DNA from: VAXT01 sp963728535
Lineage (GTDB): Bacteria; Actinomycetota; Thermoleophilia; Gaiellales; Gaiellaceae
Assembly (NCBI GenBank): GCA_963728535.1
Contig: CAVSKK010000001.1
Coordinates: 1,612,001 to 1,676,000 of the forward strand
Direction of reading: 5' to 3'
DNA: 64,000 bases
Position 1 is the first letter of the stretch. Each line of letters opens with the position of its first letter. This document shows, one piece after another, positions 33,043 through 40,908 of this stretch. The notes beneath the pieces were generated by a model. The model did not search any database. It was not told where the DNA came from and was given only the letters and a program-made list of their open reading frames with translations. The position numbers and the translations under genes were made by a program.

Positions 33043-33187
33043 AACTCCCAAACGCCTCTTCCGCCGCGCGGCGCGCGGCCGGGATGAGACGACACCGGCC
33101 ATCGTCATCGGCGGCGTAACGCTGCTGATCTCAGCCGTCGTCGCGCTGCTCGTAACCGTGGCGCTGCTCGTCTACTTCTTGGCCTGA
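33026..33187 (+). CDS. Small single-pass membrane protein (53 residues)
   Basis: The frame from ATG 33026 (or GTG 33023) encodes 53 residues: a charged head (MPEPVETPKRLFRRAARGRD) and one long hydrophobic segment (VALLVTVALLVYFLA at the end). The composition is typical of tiny actinobacterial membrane proteins. There is no ribosome-binding site, and the start lies inside a strong hairpin, which lowers confidence. It converges on the GNAT gene and overlaps its end by 16 nt. Confidence 0.45.
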   Translation: MPEPVETPKRLFRRAARGRDETTPAIVIGGVTLLISAVVALLVTVALLVYFLA

Positions 33188-33693
33188 GGACGCTCGAGCT
33201 CGAAGACGAGCTCCAGCCCGTCCTCCTCGTCCATCGCCTCGCCGGTCTGGGTGAAGCCGAGCCCGCGGATGATCGCGAGCGACGGCTCGTTGCCGGGCGT
33301 GCTGCAGGCGACGAAATGCCGGATTCCGCGTTCCTCCGCCTGGCGGATGAGCTCACGTGCAGCAGCCGTGGCGTAGCCCCGGTGCCGGTACTCCGGCTCG
33401 ATCGTGTACCCCAGCTCGACGGCCTCCGGGTTCTTCTTCGTGTTCACGCCGGGCGGCCCGTGATAGCCGGCATGCCCGATCATGCGCCCGCCGAGAACGA
33501 CCGCGAAGGGGCTCCAGTCCTCGAATCCGGCGTTCTCGCGCATCTGCCGGAGCCGGAGGGTGAGGAAGCGACGCTCGCCCTCGCGCGGGAACTCGTCCGG
33601 GAGCACGGCCCCGAGCAGTGCGGCGGCTTCCTTCCGGCGTTCGTCGAGGATCGCCTCCAGGAACGCCGGCGTCAGCGGGTAGAGCTCGATCAA
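33172..33693 (-). CDS. GNAT family N-acetyltransferase
   Basis: A 173-residue acetyltransferase. The acetyl-CoA pyrophosphate loop is visible as YRHRGYATAAA, preceded by the beta strand AVELGYTIEPE; a later STPGNEPSLAIIRGLGF segment is the family's motif B region. The N-terminal half (EAAALLGAVLPDEFP, FLTLRLRQM) is like RimJ/RimL-type and small-molecule acetyltransferases. The substrate is unknown. It lies 10 nt downstream of the MarR stop in the same direction and is probably cotranscribed with it. Confidence 0.88.
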   Translation of the reverse strand: MIELYPLTPAFLEAILDERRKEAAALLGAVLPDEFPREGERRFLTLRLRQMRENAGFEDWSPFAVVLGGRMIGHAGYHGPPGVNTKKNPEAVELGYTIEPEYRHRGYATAAARELIRQAEERGIRHFVACSTPGNEPSLAIIRGLGFTQTGEAMDEEDGLELVFELERPQAKK

Positions 33694-33703
33694 GGGGTCA
33701 CTG

Positions 33704-34183
33704 CTAGTCGGGCTCGCAGGCGTCGTCGTCGCCGTCGCGCATGGGCAGGCGATCGAGCAGGGACGCGAGCGTCTCGAGCTCGCCCTTCTCGAATCGCTCC
33801 GAAAAGAGCGCCCGCACGCTCGCCAGATGCGTCTCGGAGGCGCGGCGCAGCTTCTCCAGCCCCTCGTCTGTGAGGACGGCGTACGTCACCCGTGCGTCTG
33901 AGGCGCAATCGCGGCGCGTGACGTAGCCCGCTCGCTCGAGGCCGCTGAGCAGCCGAGTGATGCCCGAGGGGGTCAGCAGCACGCGCTCCGACAGGTCGAC
34001 CCGCCTGAGCGAGCGATCGGGTGCCCGGGAGAGGTGCAGCAGCACCTCGTAGTCGTTCAGCGTCAACCCGTGGCTCGCGACGAGCTCACTCGTGAACTGG
34101 CGCGTGATCGCTGCATGCGCGCGCAGGAAGCGAACCCACGCCTCCAGCTCGACTCCTCGTAGAACAGATACTTGACTACTCAA
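33704..34183 (-). CDS. MarR family transcriptional regulator
   Basis: A 159-residue regulator. The winged-helix core reads LNDYEVLLHLSRAPDRSLRRV, LTPSGITRLLSGLERAGYV and the wing RRDCASDARVTYAVLTDEG, in the usual MarR order, flanked by dimerisation helices. TTG 34183 is preferred because GGAGGA lies three bases upstream; a TTG at 34213 would add ten residues encoded by the operator region and has no ribosome-binding site. It is divergent from yceI. Three TTGA-N4-TCAA sites lie in and beside its start, so it very likely represses itself and the yceI/reductase pair, releasing DNA on binding a phenolic or redox ligand. Confidence 0.9.
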   Translation of the reverse strand: MSSQVSVLRGVELEAWVRFLRAHAAITRQFTSELVASHGLTLNDYEVLLHLSRAPDRSLRRVDLSERVLLTPSGITRLLSGLERAGYVTRRDCASDARVTYAVLTDEGLEKLRRASETHLASVRALFSERFEKGELETLASLLDRLPMRDGDDDACEPD

Positions 34184-34228
34184 GCTTCCTCCGCTATATT
34201 CTTGATTGCTCAACTATTGAGTGCTCAA
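34172..34228. promoter_or_regulatory. Three MarR-type operator half-palindromes
   Basis: TTGACTACTCAA (34172-34183), TTGATTGCTCAA (34202-34213) and TTGAGTGCTCAA (34217-34228) all fit TTGA-N4-TCAA. Centres are 30 and 15 bp apart. They occupy the space between the marR and yceI starts, in an unusually AT-rich stretch, and fit binding by the adjacent MarR protein on both promoters. Confidence 0.65.
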
Positions 34229-34258
34229 ATAATAGCACCAGACCTGGAAGGAGTCCAG

Positions 34259-34765
34259 ATGTCCGCAGTACTAACAGAGGCCACGACGCTGATCCCCGCC
34301 GGAACGTGGGCGGTGGACCCGGTCCATTCGAGCATCCGCTGGGATGTCATCGATCTCGACGCCGGTCTGAAGTCGGTCAGTGGCCGGTTCACAGAGTTCG
34401 AGGGTACCGTCGAGGGCGGCGAGGAGCAGGCGGCTAGCGGCACCGTCCGCACCGCGAGCGTCCTGACCGACAACGAAGTGCGCGACGGCCACCTGCGCTC
34501 GAGCGACATGCTCGAGACCGATCGTTTCCCGGAGATCCGCTTCGAGTCGAGCCGGATCGAGCAGGTCGACGGGAACCGGCACAAGATCGTCGGCGAGCTG
34601 ACGATCAAGGAGGCTCCGGTCGTCGTCGAGCTCGATGCGAAGTTCCAGGGCACCGGAACCGACGCAGAGGGCGTCGAGAAGACCCTGTTCCGCGTCGAGG
34701 GCGCGGTCGAGTGGGGGCCGACCCGCGTGGAGATCACCGCCGACATCACGGCAATCCGCCAGTGA
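34259..34765 (+). CDS. YceI family lipid-binding-like protein
   Basis: A 168-residue protein from ATG 34259, with GGAAGGAG five bases upstream. It starts with PAGTWAVDPVHSSIRWDV, contains GRFTEFEGTVEG and RDGHLRSSDMLETDRFPEI, and ends with PTRVEITADITAIRQ, which covers the YceI lipocalin-like barrel. E. coli YceI is periplasmic and TT0188-type members bind polyisoprenoid quinones; this one has no signal peptide and should be cytoplasmic. It is divergent from marR and overlaps the next gene in GTGA. Linked to a flavin reductase, it may bind an isoprenoid quinone. Confidence 0.9.
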   Translation: MSAVLTEATTLIPAGTWAVDPVHSSIRWDVIDLDAGLKSVSGRFTEFEGTVEGGEEQAASGTVRTASVLTDNEVRDGHLRSSDMLETDRFPEIRFESSRIEQVDGNRHKIVGELTIKEAPVVVELDAKFQGTGTDAEGVEKTLFRVEGAVEWGPTRVEITADITAIRQ

Positions 34766-35325
34766 CCCGAATCCTCGCCATCTCCGGCAGCCTGCGCGAG
34801 CGCTCGTACAACCGAGCGCTCCTGCGGGCTGCCCGCGAGCTGGCGCCTGAAGGTGTCGAGATCGAGGAGTTCGACCTCTCCCCCATCCCGTTCTACGACG
34901 GCGATGTGGAGGCAGCCGGAGATCCGGCTTCGGTCGCGGCATTGAAGGCTGCCGTCGCCGAGGCGGACGGTCTCCTGATCGCGACGCCGGAGTACAACCG
35001 GGGAACGTCCGGCGCGCTCAAGAACGCAATCGACTGGCTCTCGCGCCCGGCGCTCGCGTCCGTCCTGCGCTGGAAGCCCGTCGCAATCATGGGCGCCTCG
35101 ACCGGCCGAGGGGGCACTCGGCGCGCCCAGCAGCAGGTGCGGGACGCGCTGCTCTATCCCGGCGCAATCGTGCTCGAGGAGCCGGAAGTGGCCCTCGCGG
35201 TCGCCTGGGAGCACTTCGACGAGGACGGCCGACTGGTGGACGAGAAGACGCGAGACTCGATCCGCGACCTCCTCGAGGGCGTCAAAGTCGCGCCGCGGGC
35301 GGAGCAACACGTCGAAGCGGCATAG
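34762..35325 (+). CDS. NADPH-dependent FMN reductase / quinone reductase
   Basis: A 187-residue flavodoxin-like protein starting at GTG 34762 inside the yceI stop. The phosphate-binding loop ILAISGSLRERSYNRALL and the flavin-binding ATPEYNRGTSGALKNAIDWL (in short ATPEYNRGTSGALKN) identify the FMN_red/azoreductase family (ChrR, SsuE-like). It transfers hydride from NADPH to FMN, quinones or azo dyes. Coupling to yceI and control by MarR suggest a defence against quinone or electrophile stress. An open frame extending upstream into yceI is not coding. Confidence 0.9.
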   Translation: MTRILAISGSLRERSYNRALLRAARELAPEGVEIEEFDLSPIPFYDGDVEAAGDPASVAALKAAVAEADGLLIATPEYNRGTSGALKNAIDWLSRPALASVLRWKPVAIMGASTGRGGTRRAQQQVRDALLYPGAIVLEEPEVALAVAWEHFDEDGRLVDEKTRDSIRDLLEGVKVAPRAEQHVEAA

Positions 35326-35332
35326 TGGAGGT

Positions 35333-36319
35333 GTGAAAGCCGAGCACGGAATCGAGGCCGAGGGCCTCGTTCGTACGTTCAAGGGCGACATTCGCGCGGT
35401 CGACGGCATCGACCTCGCCGTACAGCCCGGCGAGATCTACGGCTTCCTCGGGCCGAACGGCGCGGGCAAGTCGACGACCGTTCACATCCTGACGACGCTT
35501 CTGCCTCCCTCGGCAGGCCACGCGCGCGTGGCCGGCTTCGACGTCGAGAAGGAGGGGCCGGCTGTTCGCCGCTCGATCGGCGCGGCGCTTCAGGAGGCCG
35601 CGCTCGACCCGATCCTCACCGGCCGCGAGCACCTCCGTCTCCAATGCGCGCTGCACGGGATCTCACGCCGCGAGCGGAAAACCCGTGCGAACGAGCTCCT
35701 CGAGCGCGTCGGGCTGACGCTGGCCGCGGACCGGAAGGTCAAGGGCTATTCCGGTGGGATGAAACGGCGCCTCGACCTCGCCCTCGCCCTCGCCCACCGC
35801 CCTTCGATCCTCTTTCTCGACGAGCCGACCACGGGGCTCGACCCGCAGAGCCGAAGCGCGCTCTGGCTGGAGGTCGCGCGGCTCGCCCGCGAGGAGGGCG
35901 TCACGGTCTTCCTGACGACCCAGTACCTCGAGGAGGCGGATGCGCTCGCCGACCGCGTCGGGATCATCGACCACGGCAAGATCGTCGCGGAAGGGACGAC
36001 CGAGGACCTGAAGGCGGAGATCGACCGGCCGACGGTGGAGGCGATCCCCGCAGACGGCACCGACTCCGCGGCGGTCGCGCAGATCCTCGAACGTTTCGGC
36101 GAACGGACCGACGGCTCGCCGAAGGGCGTGTCCGTGCGGCTGGCCCGCGGCATCGACGACCTCGCCGAGATCGTGCGCGCGCTCGACGCCGAGGGAGCCC
36201 GCGTCGCCGACCTGCACCTGCACGCGCCAAGCCTCGACGATGTCTTCCTCGCGAAGACGGGCCGCTCCCTGGAGGGCGCCCAGGAGGAAGCCGAGGTCGA
36301 GGTCGAGGTCGAGGATTGA
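35333..36319 (+). CDS. ABC transporter ATP-binding protein (DrrA-like)
   Basis: A 328-residue ATPase from GTG 35333. Walker A is GPNGAGKSTT, the Q loop ALQEAALDP, the signature YSGGMKRRLDLALALAH, Walker B ILFLDEPTTGLD, and the switch His lies after FLTTQYLEEAD in the position of H-loop residues, here Gln. The C-terminal extension with DLHLHAPSLDDVFL is the DrrA/NodI-type C-terminal domain. The very acidic end (EEAEVEVEVED) is unusual. It energises the two following permeases, which overlap in series, and probably exports drugs or lipids. The usual H-loop His seems replaced by Gln in TTQY, as is common in DrrA relatives. Confidence 0.92.
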   Translation: MKAEHGIEAEGLVRTFKGDIRAVDGIDLAVQPGEIYGFLGPNGAGKSTTVHILTTLLPPSAGHARVAGFDVEKEGPAVRRSIGAALQEAALDPILTGREHLRLQCALHGISRRERKTRANELLERVGLTLAADRKVKGYSGGMKRRLDLALALAHRPSILFLDEPTTGLDPQSRSALWLEVARLAREEGVTVFLTTQYLEEADALADRVGIIDHGKIVAEGTTEDLKAEIDRPTVEAIPADGTDSAAVAQILERFGERTDGSPKGVSVRLARGIDDLAEIVRALDAEGARVADLHLHAPSLDDVFLAKTGRSLEGAQEEAEVEVEVED

Positions 36320-37092
36320 GCGCGCTCGCCGTTCAAGTTGGGCAGATCGCACAGCGCTCCGTCGTTCGGACTCTGCGCCAGCCCGCGAGCGCGATTCCGC
36401 CCTTCCTCTTCCCGACCATGCTGCTCGCGGTCACGTCGGCCGGTCTCGCTTCGGCGACGCTCCTGCCCGGCTTTCCGTCCGATTCGTTCCTCGCGTTCTT
36501 CCTCGCCTTCCCCTTCATCCAGGGTGCGCTCTTCGCGACGATGAACGCGGGCACGGACCTCGCTCGTGACATCCAGACGGGCTTCCTGAACCGGCTGGCG
36601 CTGACCCCGATGCGCGGCGCGGCGCTCATCATCGGCCACCTGGCCGGCGTCGTGACGATGGGCTTCCTCCAGGCCTGCTTCTACCTCACAGTCGGGCTGG
36701 TCGCCGGAGTCTCGATCGCCTCCGGCCCGCTCGGCGTCGTCGTGATCCTCATCCTGGCCACTCTGATCGCGTTCGCGTTCGGCGCGCTGGGCGCCTTCTT
36801 TGCCCTGCAAACCGGCTCGGGCGAGGCGGTGCAGGGGCTCTTCCCGCTCCTCTTCGTCGGGCTCTTCCTGTCATCGATGAACCTGCCGCGGGAGCTGATC
36901 GAGACCGACTGGTTCCGGATCGTGGCGACGCTCAACCCCATCTCGTACCTAATCGAGGCCATCCGGAGCCTGATCATCGAGGGCTGGAACGCGCAGGCGC
37001 TCGTGCTCGGCTTCGGATGTGCGTTGCTGATCGCCGCGCTCTCGATCATGGCCTCGGTTTGGGCCATGCGCAGGAGGTTGACGAGGACATGA
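36316..37092 (+). CDS. ABC transporter permease (DrrB/ABC-2 type), first of two
   Basis: A 258-residue membrane protein starting at TTG 36316 within the ATPase stop (TTGA). It has six hydrophobic segments of the ABC-2 type, an N-terminal amphipathic start (QVGQIAQRSVVRTLRQPAS), and the typical LNPISYLIEAIRSLIIEGW loop before the last segment. It forms the membrane half of the exporter with the next permease. Longer in-frame sequence upstream crosses the ATPase gene and is a shadow. Confidence 0.88.
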   Translation: MSALAVQVGQIAQRSVVRTLRQPASAIPPFLFPTMLLAVTSAGLASATLLPGFPSDSFLAFFLAFPFIQGALFATMNAGTDLARDIQTGFLNRLALTPMRGAALIIGHLAGVVTMGFLQACFYLTVGLVAGVSIASGPLGVVVILILATLIAFAFGALGAFFALQTGSGEAVQGLFPLLFVGLFLSSMNLPRELIETDWFRIVATLNPISYLIEAIRSLIIEGWNAQALVLGFGCALLIAALSIMASVWAMRRRLTRT

Positions 37093-37862
37093 CCAGAAAC
37101 TTCTGGTCGGTTGCGCTCGCGGTTGCCTGGCGCGTCGTGCACAACGTGTTCACAACGCCGGCGCTGTTCGTGCCGGGCCTCCTGTTCCCGCTCTTCTTCT
37201 TCACGGCCTTCGCCGGCGGGCTCTCGCGCGTCAGCAGCATCCCCGGCTTCGACTTCCCGCCCGGGTACACCGCCTTTCAGTTCGTCTTCGTGCTGCTCCA
37301 GTCGGCTGCGTTCGGAGGCGTGTTCACCGGCTTCGGAGTCGCGCGCGACTTCGAATACGGCTTCGCGCGACGGCTGATGCTCGCGGCGCCCAACCGAAGG
37401 GGCCTGATCGCCGGGTACGCGATTGCGGCGATCGTCCGCTGGTCGGTGACGGCGACGATCCTGACCGTGGTCGCGCTCGCCGCAGGGATGAACATCGGCG
37501 GGGGCGGCGTCGACCTCTTCGCGCTCTACTTCCTCGCGGTGCTCGTCAACATCACCGCGACGCTTTGGGCAACCGGAGTCGCGCTCCGGATTCGAACGAT
37601 GCAGGCCGGCCCGGTGATGCAGATGCCGGTCTTCCTCATCCTCTTCTTTGCGCCCGTCTACGTTCCGCTCGCCCTGCTGGAGGGCTGGCTGCACGCCGTT
37701 GCGAGCGTCAACCCGACGACAGCCTTCCTCGAGGCCGGGCGCGGCCTGATCGCGGGCGAGCCCACGCACGTTGCGGTGGCCTTCGGCGCCGCGCTCGCGC
37801 TCGGGGCCGTATTTATGCTCTGGGCGTTTCGCGGGCTGAAGAGCGCCGAGCGCGCGCTGTAG
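37089..37862 (+). CDS. ABC transporter permease (ABC-2 type), second of two
   Basis: A 257-residue membrane protein starting at ATG 37089, overlapping the upstream stop in ATGA. It resembles the first permease in layout: RVVHNVFTTPALFVPGLLFP near the start, six hydrophobic segments, and SVNPTTAFLEAGRGLIAGEP before the last. Two different permeases with one ATPase suggest a heterodimeric pore. No resistance or biosynthesis gene nearby names the substrate. It ends one base before the convergent HYR-domain gene. Confidence 0.88.
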   Translation: MTRNFWSVALAVAWRVVHNVFTTPALFVPGLLFPLFFFTAFAGGLSRVSSIPGFDFPPGYTAFQFVFVLLQSAAFGGVFTGFGVARDFEYGFARRLMLAAPNRRGLIAGYAIAAIVRWSVTATILTVVALAAGMNIGGGGVDLFALYFLAVLVNITATLWATGVALRIRTMQAGPVMQMPVFLILFFAPVYVPLALLEGWLHAVASVNPTTAFLEAGRGLIAGEPTHVAVAFGAALALGAVFMLWAFRGLKSAERAL

Positions 37863-38714
37863 CTACCGCCTGACGAACGAGCTCAGGCCAAGCACCTTCC
37901 CGTAGCGCGGGTTCGACGGCGTGCCGAACGCGGGGTAGACGAGCCACGTGTACTTGCCCGGACGCAGGCGGTACTCGTCGCCGCGGAAGACCCAACGGGC
38001 ATGCAGCCGGAACCGCGCGCGGCCCGGCCACGCGCTGAGCATCTTGTGGCCCCGCCGAAAGACCTGGACGTTGTAGAAGCGCGCCTTGCGCACGGGCCGC
38101 CAGCGGAGCATCGGCGCCCTTCTGACGGTTGCGCCGGCTCTCGGCGAGATCATGGCCGTGCTCTTCGTCGTCCGCCTGGCCTTCAAGACCACCGTGACGG
38201 CGAAGGCCGCCGACGACGCATTGGCGAGCCGGTCGCGCGCGGAGCACGTGACCGTCGTCGTCCCGACAGGAAACAGGGACCCGGTCGGAGGGGCACAGGC
38301 GACCGCGACGAGCCCGTCGACGAGGTCGGATGCAGAGGCGCCGTATTCGACGATCTTGCCCGTGCGTTTCGTCGTCGAGACCGTCCGCGGCGCAGGAACC
38401 GTGATCGCGGGCGGACGCGTATCAACCACCGTCACGTCGAAGTGCTTCGACTCCGTATGGCTGCCCTCCCTGGCCGTGCAGGTGACCCTCGTCCTCCCGA
38501 ATGGGAAGAGCTCGCCCGATGCGGGATCGCATGTGACGGCGATCGGCCGCCCGTGGGAGTCGACCGCCGATGCCGCGTACGTCACCGTCGCACCCGTAGG
38601 GCTCTGGGCCTCGACGGTCATGTTCCGGGGAACCGTGATCACGGGGTTGTCAGCAAGAGCGACGAGCGGGACAAGAAGCGAGAAGAAGGCGGCTGCGAGA
38701 AGGGCGCGACGCAT
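37863..38714 (-). CDS. Secreted HYR-domain protein with shared C-terminal surface domain
   Basis: A 283-residue exported protein. A signal peptide (MRRALLAAAFFSLLVPLVALA) is followed by two HYR (hyalin repeat) Ig-like domains, each starting VITVPRNMTVEA or AITVPAPRTVST and containing paired Cys (VTCDPASGELFPFGRTRVTC-type). The last 85 residues (LRWRPVRKARFYNVQVFRRG ... YPAFGTPSNPRYG) are clearly related to the C-terminus of the Calx-beta protein at 10988. As there, the gene starts exactly 3 nt after a Pro/Ala/Arg-rich membrane-protein gene. The shared domain may bind the partner or the cell wall; function is inference. Confidence 0.85.
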   Translation of the reverse strand: MRRALLAAAFFSLLVPLVALADNPVITVPRNMTVEAQSPTGATVTYAASAVDSHGRPIAVTCDPASGELFPFGRTRVTCTAREGSHTESKHFDVTVVDTRPPAITVPAPRTVSTTKRTGKIVEYGASASDLVDGLVAVACAPPTGSLFPVGTTTVTCSARDRLANASSAAFAVTVVLKARRTTKSTAMISPRAGATVRRAPMLRWRPVRKARFYNVQVFRRGHKMLSAWPGRARFRLHARWVFRGDEYRLRPGKYTWLVYPAFGTPSNPRYGKVLGLSSFVRR

Positions 38715-38717
38715 CGC

Positions 38718-39344
38718 CTAGTTGGTCAACTCGATGAGGAGTAGGAAAACCACTGTCGCAACGATGCCCGTCGCACCCATGACGCCGAGCTCTTCTCGGC
38801 GCTCCTCGAGCGCGCGTGCTCCACGCCTCCACGGCACCGCCCAGGCGGGCGTGAGTGCGAGCCCCAACATGACGAGCGCGAGGCTGAACGCGGCGAGGAG
38901 GAAGGGGAGTCCCGAGTTGGAGGAGGAGCTCCCGGCCGCGAGCACGTCCTTCGCGCGCTCGCTGCGGTGCGCGGCGGCCAGCTTCTTCGCTGCGGCCGCC
39001 CGGGCCTGGGCGGCACGGGCTCTGGCGGCACGGGCTGCCTTCCGCTTCGCGCGTCGCTTCGCTGCAGCACGTTGCTTCGCTTCGGCCCGGCGCTCGGCCG
39101 CGGTCGGGTGGACGACGGACGGAGCGGGGGCGACAGGGGCAGGCGCGACGGGGGCGGGCGCGACGGGCGCAGGCGCAGGCGCCGGCGCCGGCTTCTGCTT
39201 CGGCGGAGGATCGGGCTTGGGCACGGGACGCGGATCTGCGCCGAGCGCGGGGACGCTGAACGCCAGCAAGCCGAAGAGCATCAGCGCTGCGGCGGCGACG
39301 GCACTCCGGAACCGAGCTCCCCTCCCCCCGAACATGTGCCACAT
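38718..39344 (-). CDS. Pro-rich, Arg/Ala-rich membrane protein, second copy of the surface-module partner
   Basis: A 208-residue paralogue of the protein at 14888-15535. In order: a signal peptide (ALMLFGLLAFSVPALGA), PKPDPPPKQKP and a PAPVAP repeat, a long basic Ala/Arg region (ERRAEAKQRAAAKRRAKRKA), and two C-terminal hydrophobic segments (LPFLLAAFSLALVMLGLAL and ATGIVATVVFLLLIELTN) joined by VPWRRGARALEERREELGVMG. The linker pattern P-W-xxx-R-A-L-xx-R-R-E and the MG before the last segment match the other copy. It lies 3 nt upstream of the HYR protein. An anchoring or export role for its neighbour is likely but unproven. Confidence 0.75.
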   Translation of the reverse strand: MWHMFGGRGARFRSAVAAAALMLFGLLAFSVPALGADPRPVPKPDPPPKQKPAPAPAPAPVAPAPVAPAPVAPAPSVVHPTAAERRAEAKQRAAAKRRAKRKAARAARARAAQARAAAAKKLAAAHRSERAKDVLAAGSSSSNSGLPFLLAAFSLALVMLGLALTPAWAVPWRRGARALEERREELGVMGATGIVATVVFLLLIELTN

Positions 39345-39403
39345 GATGCCAACTTCTCACCCCTTGATGCCAGTCGAAGAAACGCGCGAGCTATCGTGGC
39401 TCG

Positions 39404-40051
39404 GTGCTCGTCGAGGCTCTGACCGCAGCGCTCATCTGCCTGGATCCGGGACACGGGACCCCGCCCGCGATCGGCCGGCAGACGGAGCCGATCGGCCCGG
39501 GCTCGAGCGTCCGGAAGATCAAGGACGGCGGCGGCGCGAACGGCGAGGCGGTAGTCGCGCTCGCGATCGCGAACAAGGCCCGCACGCTGCTTCTGCGGCG
39601 GGGCTACCGAGTCGCGATGACCCGGACGGGGCCCACGTTCAGATACGGGAACGGCGGGAACGTCGCCCGCGCCCGGTTCTGCAACCGCCGGGGATCCGCG
39701 CTCATGCTCCGCATCCACGCGGACGGCTCGACCGACACCTCCCGGAACGGCCTGTCGACCTTGTACCCGGCCCTCCGTCGCGGCTGGACGGACGACATCT
39801 ACGCCTCGAGCCTGCGCGCCGCGAAGGCCATCCAGCGTTCGACCGTGGCCGCTACCGGGGCACGGGATCTCGGCCTCTCGAAGCGCAGCGACCTGACCGG
39901 GTTCAACTGGTCGAACGTCCCGGCGGTCCTGGTCGAGACCGGCTTCATGAGCAACCCGTCCGAGCGTCGGCTACTTCAGTCGAGCGCGTACCAGTGGAAG
40001 CTGGCGCGCGGCTTCACGACCGGCGTCGCCGCGTTTACTCGGACGAGTTAG
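39404..40051 (+). CDS. N-acetylmuramoyl-L-alanine amidase (Amidase_3)
   Basis: A 215-residue cell-wall hydrolase from GTG 39404. It shows the zinc-binding ICLDPGHG at the start, ANGEAVV with a likely Glu ligand, RIHADGS with the second His, and the catalytic Glu in PAVLVETGFMSNPSERRLL. It cuts the amide bond between muramic acid and the peptide stem. The N-terminus is short, with only a weak hydrophobic stretch (MLVEALTAALIC), so secretion by a classical signal is uncertain. It overlaps the convergent small membrane-protein gene by 17 nt. Confidence 0.9.
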   Translation: MLVEALTAALICLDPGHGTPPAIGRQTEPIGPGSSVRKIKDGGGANGEAVVALAIANKARTLLLRRGYRVAMTRTGPTFRYGNGGNVARARFCNRRGSALMLRIHADGSTDTSRNGLSTLYPALRRGWTDDIYASSLRAAKAIQRSTVAATGARDLGLSKRSDLTGFNWSNVPAVLVETGFMSNPSERRLLQSSAYQWKLARGFTTGVAAFTRTS

Positions 40052-40337
40052 AGCCGCGACGCATCTGTTCCGCCACTTCGCGGCCCCGGTCGTGCACCGA
40101 CCGACGGCGCTCGCCGAGCTCGGTCGGGACCGGCTCGGCCTGGTCGATGGGCGTCTCACCGGACTCGAACTCCTCTCGCTCCTCGACGACGGCCTTCGAC
40201 TCCGCGAGCCTCGCCTTCAACGCCTCGACGTGCGGCTCTGGGATGACCGGCGCCGGCGGGCGGCGGGTGAGAGCGCGGTACGCGGTTGCGCCCGCAACCA
40301 CGGCGCCGCCGAGCAGAAGGGCCAGCCGGCCTTGCAC
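40035..40337 (-). CDS. Small membrane-anchored protein of unknown function
   Basis: A 100-residue protein with one N-terminal hydrophobic segment (LALLLGGAVVAGATAY), a short proline stretch (RRPPAPVIPEP) and a long, highly charged helical tail (ALKARLAESKAVVEEREEFE) likely to be cytoplasmic coiled coil. No family is recognised. It is divergent from rpsF and converges on the amidase gene. Confidence 0.6.
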   Translation of the reverse strand: MQGRLALLLGGAVVAGATAYRALTRRPPAPVIPEPHVEALKARLAESKAVVEEREEFESGETPIDQAEPVPTELGERRRSVHDRGREVAEQMRRGSNSSE

Positions 40338-40396
40338 GACGCCGATGCTACAGTGTCGCCCGCCCCTGCCTCGCCCACCGCCGCCTCGTTCCCGAG

Positions 40397-40423
40397 CGGC
40401 CTTCGAAAGAAGCGGCGAGGCCG
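40397..40423 (+). promoter_or_regulatory. Stem-loop in the rpsF leader
   Basis: CGGCCT (40397-40402) pairs with AGGCCG (40418-40423), and an alternative CTTC-GAAA-GAAG hairpin lies inside. A GAAGGAGG ribosome-binding site follows at 40432. In many bacteria the S6:S18 pair represses its own operon through an rpsF leader structure; this could be that site, but I cannot confirm the known CCG-bulge motif. Confidence 0.25.
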
Positions 40424-40449
40424 ACTAGACCGAAGGAGGCCAAGGGAAC

Positions 40450-40908
40450 TTGATCGACTACGAAGTCATGCTGCTGCTCGACGCCGAGTTGCCGGACGAG
40501 CGGCAGAACGAGATCGTCACGCGCACGCGGGAGCTCGTCGAGCGCGACGGCGGCACCTTCGAGAGCCAGGACGCCTGGGGCCGGCGCAGGCTCGCCTACG
40601 AGATCGATCACAAGCCCGAGGGTGCCTACCACCTCCTCACCTTCTCGGCCGAGCCGGGCACGCTGGACGAGATCTCGCGCGTGCTCAAGATCACCGACGG
40701 CGTCATGCGCCACCTGGCCGTCAGGCGCCCGAAGCCGGGCGCTACTCCGACCGCGCCTCCACCGAGCGCCGACCGCGAACAGGAGTACGCTGAGCCCGGT
40801 TTCGAGCAGCCCGAAGCCACGGTGAGCCTAGCAGCCGGTGCCGACCTGGAGCCTGGTTCCGGCGAGCAAGCCTCTGAATCTGACGAACCTGAACGGAGGG
40901 ATGAGTAA
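40450..40908 (+). CDS. rpsF: 30S ribosomal protein S6 with acidic C-terminal extension
   Basis: Residues 1-97 from TTG 40450 are S6: IDYEVMLLLDAELPDERQNE, DAWGRRRLAYEIDHKPEGAY and ISRVLKITDGVMRHLAVRRP. It binds 16S rRNA in the platform together with S18, encoded two genes downstream. About 55 further residues form a Pro/Glu/Ser-rich acidic tail not part of the core. GAAGGAGG lies upstream, 11 bases from the TTG. The TAA stop overlaps the ssb ATG by one base. Confidence 0.97.
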   Translation: MIDYEVMLLLDAELPDERQNEIVTRTRELVERDGGTFESQDAWGRRRLAYEIDHKPEGAYHLLTFSAEPGTLDEISRVLKITDGVMRHLAVRRPKPGATPTAPPPSADREQEYAEPGFEQPEATVSLAAGADLEPGSGEQASESDEPERRDE

